Positions 52,524 to 58,191 of a DNA stretch of 58,191 nt are shown here, in pieces; the stretch's first letter is position 1; the number at the start of each line of letters is the position of its first letter. Position numbers and translations under genes: made by a program. A model generated the notes under the pieces. That model searched no databases. It was not told where the DNA came from and saw nothing but the letters and a program-made list of their open reading frames with translations. This DNA comes from Mogibacterium sp. (GTDB lineage: Bacteria; Bacillota; Clostridia; Peptostreptococcales; Anaerovoracaceae). The stretch lies in NCBI GenBank assembly GCA_024403055.1, contig JAKSSO010000003.1, positions 1 to 58,191 on the forward strand, written 5' to 3'.

Positions 52524-53856
52524 AGTCCATTCTCACCAAATATTCTCTGCCAAAAACGTCAACTGCTGTCACTGCTGCATTTCCACGCGAAAGAAATCTG
52601 ATATTCTCAAAATCTTCCGTTACTATCTCACAGGAGAATGCCCCACTGTAATCCGGGTCAATCATAACATAATCGATAAACTGAATTGTGTCATTTGTGA
52701 GTGCTTCTTCTACATATTTGCGATCATTCATCTGAATGTATCCGATCTCGATCTCAGGATCGAATCTCTTCACACTGTAATTGAAAAGACACTTGCCGTT
52801 CTCCAGCACTTCTTTCTGTTTCAGTTCGAGATCCAGCCTGCCGGTCCTGAGCGTCATGCCGTCCTCAGTCCTGTATATGTAATCGGCCTCGATGAGGTCG
52901 AGTCTCTTCTTTGCCATTGCTGTCGCCAGCTCTTCATTATCGCATCCGATCCATCTTCTCCCAAGTCGTTCGGCCTCCTCGAGAAAACTTCCGCTTCCGC
53001 TGAAGAAATCACCGACAAGATCGCCATCCTCCGAAGATGCCTCGATGATACGTCGCATCAGTTCAAGTGGCTTCTGCGTTGCATATCCGGTACGTTCACA
53101 GCTCGTCCTTCCGACCATGTCGATCGTCCACACGTCCTTCATGTTGACCAGAGTGTACCAGCCCTGATCGTCCTGAAATTCTTCAACACCCTTGAAATGG
53201 TATGGCTTGAAGCCTCTGTTATATGACTTCTCCGTAGGAACATTGAGATAGTAATTCTTTGTCTTGCTGTAGACCAGAATGCTGTCATGCTTGCGAGCAA
53301 AATGCCTCTTGCCCGAACCACCCGATTTGTAGCTCCATATGATCTCGTTCACGAAATTCTTCTCACCCATCAGCTCATCCATTATTATCTTGATGTAGTG
53401 ACTTGAATGCCAGTCGAGATGTATCCACATCGTGCCATCTTCAGCAAGCAGTTCCATCATCATCAGAAGTCTTGCCGTCATGTTCTCGACATAGTATTCG
53501 AGATCGCGTTCAAAAGTGTCATCGTATGCCAGATGATGCAGTCTGTGTTGTTTGCCGTCCTTGCCGCTTACACTGACCGTCGCATTATACTTTGCCTTGG
53601 TAAAAAAAGGCGGGTCAAGATAAAGCAGACGGAATTGTCCGCCGTATCCCCGGGCAAGAAGCCATCTCATGTATCCCAGGTTGTCACCGAGCGCAAGCTC
53701 GCTGGCCGTTGTTTTTCCCGGGCCGATGTTGTCGTTATATATGTGTTTTTCCACATATCCAAAAGGAGAAGCATCCCCATTGTCGCTTCTCATGATCTGC
53801 TCGAACTGTTTACGTCCGGCCTCTATTCCTTTTGAAATATCTTCTAAAACACTCAT
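52516..53856 (-). CDS. Site-specific DNA methyltransferase, beta class
   Basis: 446 residues. Catalytic motif IV is LLYLDPPFFTKAKYN at about 77-91, the SAM-binding motif GDFFSGSGSFLEEAERLGRRWIGCD comes later, and TQKPLELMRRIIE lies between; this order defines beta-class N6-adenine/N4-cytosine enzymes. A C-terminal 120-residue part is not recognised. No restriction gene is adjacent. The ATG at 53856 lacks a Shine-Dalgarno site and sits 11 nt after a terminator stem. Confidence 0.88.
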   Translation of the reverse strand: MSVLEDISKGIEAGRKQFEQIMRSDNGDASPFGYVEKHIYNDNIGPGKTTASELALGDNLGYMRWLLARGYGGQFRLLYLDPPFFTKAKYNATVSVSGKDGKQHRLHHLAYDDTFERDLEYYVENMTARLLMMMELLAEDGTMWIHLDWHSSHYIKIIMDELMGEKNFVNEIIWSYKSGGSGKRHFARKHDSILVYSKTKNYYLNVPTEKSYNRGFKPYHFKGVEEFQDDQGWYTLVNMKDVWTIDMVGRTSCERTGYATQKPLELMRRIIEASSEDGDLVGDFFSGSGSFLEEAERLGRRWIGCDNEELATAMAKKRLDLIEADYIYRTEDGMTLRTGRLDLELKQKEVLENGKCLFNYSVKRFDPEIEIGYIQMNDRKYVEEALTNDTIQFIDYVMIDPDYSGAFSCEIVTEDFENIRFLSRGNAAVTAVDVFGREYLVRMDYE

Positions 53857-53867
53857 TATAAACAAAT

Positions 53868-53894
53868 ATGCCCCGAGCCGCGAACCCGGGGCAT
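53868..53894 (-). terminator. Terminator between the P-loop protein and methyltransferase genes
   Basis: ATGCCCCG (53868-53875) and CGGGGCAT (53887-53894) form a strong GC stem, followed on the minus strand by ATTTGTTT. It leaves only about 11 nt before the methyltransferase ATG. Confidence 0.75.
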
Positions 53895-53904
53895 TTCAGT
53901 CAAA

Positions 53905-54327
53905 TCAGTTAAGAACCTCAATGTCGTCAAAGTCAACTCCGATCATCTCTTCGAGCTCAGCACTTACGCTGATAACGAAGTCGATGCCGGTCTCCTTAGA
54001 GATCGTCTTGATTTTCTCGATGAAGCTTGGAAGAACTTCCAGAGCGAAATCTCTGTGTCTCATAACTCCATCCAGGAACATAGTCTCAATATCATTATCC
54101 GAGCTCATGATTCCGAACATAAATCCGATATACTCATCCTCGTTGGTGATATGAGGGTAATCCTCCATGCATACAACTCGGATCTTGTAATCGAGGTCGT
54201 AAATAAGTCTTGCATTCTTGTTGATGAATACGATGCTGCCCTTTGCTGTATCAACTGTTTCATTGGCGATCTCGATCATCCTCTTAGTCTTACCACTACC
54301 CTTATGTCCGATTAATAATTTGACCAT
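53905..54327 (-). CDS. Small P-loop ATP-binding protein of unknown role
   Basis: 140 residues. Walker A is GHKGSGKT at the extreme N-terminus; IETMFLDGV looks like a Walker B strand. Acidic overall, no membrane segment. Similar short proteins in Clostridia are sometimes annotated as PilT-like, but no pilus genes are near and the size is far below PilT. AGGAGG precedes the ATG. It follows glyA by 31 bp. Confidence 0.75.
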   Translation of the reverse strand: MVKLLIGHKGSGKTKRMIEIANETVDTAKGSIVFINKNARLIYDLDYKIRVVCMEDYPHITNEDEYIGFMFGIMSSDNDIETMFLDGVMRHRDFALEVLPSFIEKIKTISKETGIDFVISVSAELEEMIGVDFDDIEVLN

Positions 54328-54358
54328 ATATCTGTTCCTCCTAAAAATCTGCTTTTAA

Positions 54359-55618
54359 TTATTTTACCTCTGCGGCCTTCTCTGCGTCAAGTTTCTTGAC
54401 AACTTCATCGATTCTGTGTGCAACCTTGCGGAAGTCGTCCTCAAGGTATCCGCGAGTAGTCATCGGAGCTGAACCTACTCTAACGCCGGAAGTCTGCATC
54501 GGGCTTCTCTTCTCGTTAGGTACGCAGTTCTTGTTCAGAGTGATACCGACTTCGTCACATGCAAACTGGAGTTCCTTACCTGTGAATTCGTGATCTGAAA
54601 GGTCGATCAGGAATACGTGGTTGTCAGTTCCGCCTGTTACGATGTTATATCCCAGCTTGATCAGCTCATCAGCGAGTGCAGCAGCATTCTTGCGAACCTG
54701 TGCCTGATAAGTCTTGAATTCAGGCTTCATTGCTTCCTCTGCACAAACAGCCTTACCTGCGATAATGTGCTCCAGAGGGCCGCCCTGTGCATATGGGAAT
54801 ACTGCAGAGTCAACCTTCTTGGCAAGTTCAGGTCTGCAGAAGATCAGTCCGCCACGAGGTCCTCTCAGAGTCTTGTGAGTTGTAGTTGTTACGATATCAG
54901 CATATCCGAATGGTGATGGATGCTCGCCTGCAGCAACAAGGCCTGCGATATGTGCCATGTCAACCATGAAGTATGCTCCTACTTCCTTGGCAACCTCTGC
55001 GAAAGCAGGGAAGTCAATGATTCTTGAGTAAGCAGATGCACCTGTCAGGATCAGCTTAGGCTGCAGCTCTTTAGCCTTTGCCTTAAGATCCTCCATGTCG
55101 ATGAATCCTTTATCATCTACGTCATAGAAATGAACGTCATACAGCTTGCCGCTGAAGTTTACAGCTGAACCGTGAGTCAGGTGTCCTCCGTTGTCAAGGT
55201 TGAGTCCGAGGATCGTATCGCCCGGCTCAAGGATCGACTTGTAAGCAGCGAAGTTAGCCTGGGAACCTGAATGAGGCTGAACGTTTACATGATAATCTGT
55301 GTTGAATACCTTTCTCCAAGCGTCGCAGCAATACTCTTCCATCTGGTCAACGAATTCAGTGCCGCCATAGTATCTGCCCTTGTTTCCTGAAGTTCTTACA
55401 TATGGATAACCCTCAGCATACTTCCACGAAAGGCAGCTTCCGCATGCAGCCATTACTGCCTCTGAGCAATAGTTCTCAGACGCGATAAGCTCTACGTTAT
55501 TCTTCTGTCTGTTGTACTCCTTCTCAACAAAACCTGCAACTGTAGGAGAGACCTTAGCGATCTCTTCGATAATCATCTGATTATAGTTGCTGTTGTCATT
55601 TCCGTTTCTGTCAAACAT
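54359..55618 (-). CDS. glyA: Serine hydroxymethyltransferase
   Basis: PLP enzyme converting serine and tetrahydrofolate to glycine and methylene-THF. 419 residues: NVELIASENYCSEAVMAACGS, YYGGTEFVDQMEEYC, MVDMAHIAGLVAAGEHPSPF, and the PLP lysine in TTTTHKTLRGPRGG. It lies directly after folC, so folate one-carbon genes are together. Confidence 0.97.
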   Translation of the reverse strand: MFDRNGNDNSNYNQMIIEEIAKVSPTVAGFVEKEYNRQKNNVELIASENYCSEAVMAACGSCLSWKYAEGYPYVRTSGNKGRYYGGTEFVDQMEEYCCDAWRKVFNTDYHVNVQPHSGSQANFAAYKSILEPGDTILGLNLDNGGHLTHGSAVNFSGKLYDVHFYDVDDKGFIDMEDLKAKAKELQPKLILTGASAYSRIIDFPAFAEVAKEVGAYFMVDMAHIAGLVAAGEHPSPFGYADIVTTTTHKTLRGPRGGLIFCRPELAKKVDSAVFPYAQGGPLEHIIAGKAVCAEEAMKPEFKTYQAQVRKNAAALADELIKLGYNIVTGGTDNHVFLIDLSDHEFTGKELQFACDEVGITLNKNCVPNEKRSPMQTSGVRVGSAPMTTRGYLEDDFRKVAHRIDEVVKKLDAEKAAEVK

Positions 55619-55663
55619 AACACAACTCCCTTTCTACACGCATTTATAATAATTAGAAATAGC

Positions 55664-56878
55664 TTAACCTGCTTGTTCAAGCAGCAATCTGCGCATCTCA
55701 CCTACCAGGTAGATGGATCCTGTTACCAGTACAGCTTCATAATTCTGATCCTTTGCAGAAGCAAATGCCTCCTCGGCATCATCATAGCAGATAACATTTC
55801 TGCCATAGCCGGCAATAGCTTCTCCGAGAGTTTCGGAATCTGCTGCTCGCTCATCATGAATAGTCACTGTAGCGTAAGTGCAGCCCTTAAGCTTAGCTGT
55901 TATTGATTGTACCATACGGCCATAGTTTTTGTCTTTCATGCAACCGAAAATAACCAGTGTTCTTCTGATTTTATTTTTTCGGCTCCATGATGTGTATGTA
56001 TCCGCAAGTGCATCGATCGCATCCGGATTATGTCCTCCGTCAAGTATCCAGTACGGATCCTTACCGATAATCTCAAAACGCCCGTAGCATGTGGACGGAA
56101 CCGCAGTATCCTCGTTGAACGTCTCAGGTTCAAGTCCTGCAGCCTGCATTGCTGCGCATGCTGTAGCATAATTCTTCAGCTGGTGCTTGCCTTGCAGCGG
56201 AAGCTTTGTGCCCTTCAGCTGATCAAATAAAAGCGACGCATCATAGAAATCGCAACCGCGCTCTCGTGCAATACGTGTGAAGACATTCCTGACCAGCAGG
56301 TCCTCCGTCTGTGATACCACAGGAACGCCCGGCTTGATGATACCGGCCTTCTCGGCGGCAATTTTCAGGATCGTTCTGCCGAGGATGGCAGTGTGATCCA
56401 TGCCGACCTGCGTGATCACACTGACCAGCGGCCGTTCAATGGTATTGGTCGAATCGAGCCGGCCGCCGAGGCCGCACTCCAGGACTACGTAGTCCGGCCT
56501 CTCCTCGGCAAACCACATGTAAGCAATTGCCGTAAGACGCTCGAACACTGTAATGCCCGTCTTCGATCCGTATCTGAGTGCCTCCGGAAGCCTCGACGCT
56601 GCTTCATCAACACAGCGTCCAAGCTCCTCGTATCTCTTTTCTGTTATCAGTCTGTGCTCACCGTTCCATATCTGGAATCTCTCACAATATGATTCCAGGT
56701 GCGGAGAAGTATAGACTCCCACGTTGTATCCCTTCTGCTCCAGCATCAGGGCTATCATGGATACGGTCGAGCCCTTGCCGTTGGTTCCGGCAACATGGAA
56801 CACCTTGAAGTCCTTCTCGGGATCACCGAGTTCCTCAAGGAGCCTCTTCATTCTTTCCAGTCCGTCTACGTGTGCCAT
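55664..56878 (-). CDS. folC: Folylpolyglutamate/dihydrofolate synthase
   Basis: 404 residues. The P-loop is HVAGTNGKGSTVSMIALML, then GLGGRLDSTN and WILDGGHNPDAIDAL. It adds glutamates to folates and may also make dihydrofolate. The N-terminus (MAHVDGLERMKRLLEELG) is about 15-20 residues shorter than usual. The ATG overlaps the valS stop by one base (TAATG), so the two are translationally coupled. Confidence 0.93.
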   Translation of the reverse strand: MAHVDGLERMKRLLEELGDPEKDFKVFHVAGTNGKGSTVSMIALMLEQKGYNVGVYTSPHLESYCERFQIWNGEHRLITEKRYEELGRCVDEAASRLPEALRYGSKTGITVFERLTAIAYMWFAEERPDYVVLECGLGGRLDSTNTIERPLVSVITQVGMDHTAILGRTILKIAAEKAGIIKPGVPVVSQTEDLLVRNVFTRIARERGCDFYDASLLFDQLKGTKLPLQGKHQLKNYATACAAMQAAGLEPETFNEDTAVPSTCYGRFEIIGKDPYWILDGGHNPDAIDALADTYTSWSRKNKIRRTLVIFGCMKDKNYGRMVQSITAKLKGCTYATVTIHDERAADSETLGEAIAGYGRNVICYDDAEEAFASAKDQNYEAVLVTGSIYLVGEMRRLLLEQAG

Positions 56879-58191
56879 TATTTATTTAACAGGACCTCGA
56901 GTCTGGTGCTTACTGTCTCGAGCATTTCCTTGTATTTTTCGCCTTTTGCCTTCTCTTCTTCAACAACAGCAGCAGGAGCCTTTGCAACGAATCCCTGATT
57001 GGAAAGCTTCTTCTCTACTCTTGCGACCTCACTCTCAAGACGAGCCTTTTCCTTCTGCAGACGTTCGATCTCAGCCTGCTTGTCTACCAGCTCATCCATA
57101 GGAACAAGTATCTCTCCGCCGTTGAATACTGCTGACATTACATCATCAGGTGCTGCAGCATCCATGCCCTCAACTGCAATGCTGTCAACATTGGCGATAT
57201 TCTTGATGTAGCTCTCGATTTCAGGAATAACGTCTGCCAGAGTATCTGTCTTAACGATCAGGTTGACATGTCTGCTTGGAGCTGCTTCAGCCTCTGCACG
57301 AATATTACGTACAGCCTTGATGATCTCCATTGCAGTCTCAAGCTTCTTAACAGCATCAGCATATTCAGCTGACTCACCGATCTCTGCTGAATACTCAGGC
57401 CAGTTTGCTCTGATCAGCAGTCCATCCGGATTCTCCTCGTTTACCTCTCCCTCTGTACGTGGCAGAGATCCCCAGATCTCCTCTGTGATAAACGGCATGA
57501 ACGGATGCAGGAGCTTGAGCAGATCCTTGAGTGTCTTCTGCAGAACGTATCTTGCAGTCATCTTGTCATCTTCGTCACTTCCCCACAGACGTGGCTTTAC
57601 GAGCTCGATATACCAGTCACAGTATACATCCCAGATCAGTTCATATACCTTCTGTCCTGCAAGTCCTGTCTCGAACTTGTCCAGATCTGCTGTGATCTCA
57701 CGAGCACCCTCGTTGATCTTGGCAATGATCCACTTGTCCTCTTCACGCAGCTTTGCAGTCTCTGCTGTTGCCATAGGCAGGAACTCTCCGTCCTCACCGA
57801 TGAAGTTCATAATGGTGAATCTTGATGCGTTCCACAGCTTGTTCGCAAAGTTACGTGCTGACTCGAGCTTGCTTGTCAGGAATCTCATGTCGTTTCCAGG
57901 TGAAATTCCTGTTGCGAGCATGAATCTCAATGCGTCAGCGCCGACCTCATCGATGACCAGAAGAGGATCGATGCCATTGCCCAGAGACTTTGACATCTTG
58001 CGTCCCTGCTCGTCACGAACGAGTCCGTGAATAAATACATGTTTGAACGGGATCTCACCCATTGTGTAGAGTCCCGAGAATACCATTCTTACTACCCAGA
58101 AGAATATAATGTCATAACCTGTTACCATTACATTGTTAGGGTAGAAATACTCGAGTTCAGGAGTCTTCTCTGGCCATCCGAGAGTCGAGAA
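56878..58191 (-). CDS. valS: Valine--tRNA ligase, C-terminal part
   Basis: About 437 residues of the C-terminal half are visible; the frame stays open to the window edge (FSTLGWPEKTPELEYFYPN). GYDIIFFWVVRMV, the KMSKS motif in GRKMSKSLGNGIDPLLVID, the anticodon-binding domain and the C-terminal coiled coil (KQAEIERLQKEKARLESEV) identify ValRS. The N-terminal half with HIGH lies beyond 58191. Confidence 0.95.
   Translation of the reverse strand, partial: FSTLGWPEKTPELEYFYPNNVMVTGYDIIFFWVVRMVFSGLYTMGEIPFKHVFIHGLVRDEQGRKMSKSLGNGIDPLLVIDEVGADALRFMLATGISPGNDMRFLTSKLESARNFANKLWNASRFTIMNFIGEDGEFLPMATAETAKLREEDKWIIAKINEGAREITADLDKFETGLAGQKVYELIWDVYCDWYIELVKPRLWGSDEDDKMTARYVLQKTLKDLLKLLHPFMPFITEEIWGSLPRTEGEVNEENPDGLLIRANWPEYSAEIGESAEYADAVKKLETAMEIIKAVRNIRAEAEAAPSRHVNLIVKTDTLADVIPEIESYIKNIANVDSIAVEGMDAAAPDDVMSAVFNGGEILVPMDELVDKQAEIERLQKEKARLESEVARVEKKLSNQGFVAKAPAAVVEEEKAKGEKYKEMLETVSTRLEVLLNK

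Noticed and set aside
53905..54327. PilT twitching-motility ATPase
   Set aside because: Only a Walker A and a possible Walker B are present in 140 residues; the Asp and His boxes of PilT and any pilus genes are absent.
1..58191. tRNA, rRNA or insertion sequence features
   Set aside because: No T-arm GGTTCGAATCC-like signature, rRNA motif, transposase or integrase was seen on reading both strands.

Overview
The window is a gene-dense chromosomal segment of a low-to-mid GC Gram-positive anaerobe, most likely class Clostridia (Bacillota). Pointers are a class III fructose-1,6-bisphosphatase, an ATP-type and a PPi-type phosphofructokinase side by side, RicT next to holB and tmk, aspartate carbamoyltransferase with a regulatory chain (pyrBI), selenium-metabolism markers (yedE, yedF, DUF3343), C_GCAxxG_C_C and DUF1836 proteins, and strong AGGAGG-type ribosome binding sites. 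Family-level placement is a guess. No rRNA, tRNA, prophage or insertion sequence was recognised. Most genes lie on the minus strand.

Layout. 1-7861: end of a glycoside hydrolase 2 gene, TSCPD and HD proteins, purine nucleoside phosphorylase, then a nickel module: larC (split in two frames), larB, larE, a His-rich CsoR/RcnR-type sensor, and a divergent NikMN-CbiQ-CbiO ECF transporter. 7869-13863: a flavin reductase-like protein, a tandem class II aldolase, RarD, small redox and unknown proteins, pfkA and PrsW. 13954-22503: PPi-type PFK, a 30-residue membrane microprotein, fbp, murA, two small membrane proteins, a trmN6-like methyltransferase, ricT, holB, tmk and a 54-residue membrane ORF. 22592-27196: gltX, a nucleotidyltransferase, tsf and rpsB. 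27197-30634: a half-size EamA protein, a lipoprotein and selenium/sulfur-trafficking genes. 30642-37130: a polyol-type operon with a GlpA-like flavoprotein, an oxidoreductase fused to DUF1667, an FGGY kinase and an alkylglycerone-phosphate-synthase-like flavoprotein. 37330-39812: yedF, a PD-(D/E)XK-like protein of unknown role, and about 875 bp without a gene that holds an ordered repeat array. 39813-46147: AzlCD, flavodoxin, Na/phosphate symporter with a PhoPR-type two-component system, AlkD. 46160-51183: VOC, Nudix, acyl-CoA ligase with a divergent DUF1836 gene, pyrBI. 51184-58191: a truncated deoxyinosine glycosylase, YitT, a solitary DNA methyltransferase, a P-loop protein, glyA, folC and the 3' part of valS.

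The most unusual item is the array at 39043-39364. It has six 34-bp units, each opening with TGCGACAT (or TAGGACAT/TGTGTCAT) and closing with ATTGAAAC, around 18 variable bases that often contain a small dyad. Units are spaced by exactly 28 bp (26 once). Four read on the minus strand and two on the plus strand, diverging from a palindromic centre, directly upstream of the PD-(D/E)XK-like gene. Other points of interest are a possible -1 frameshift extension of PyrI, a split LarC, an InrS-like ligand set in the nickel sensor, domain fusions in the polyol operon, and two short membrane ORFs. All statements come from reading the sequence and from family knowledge; no search was run.
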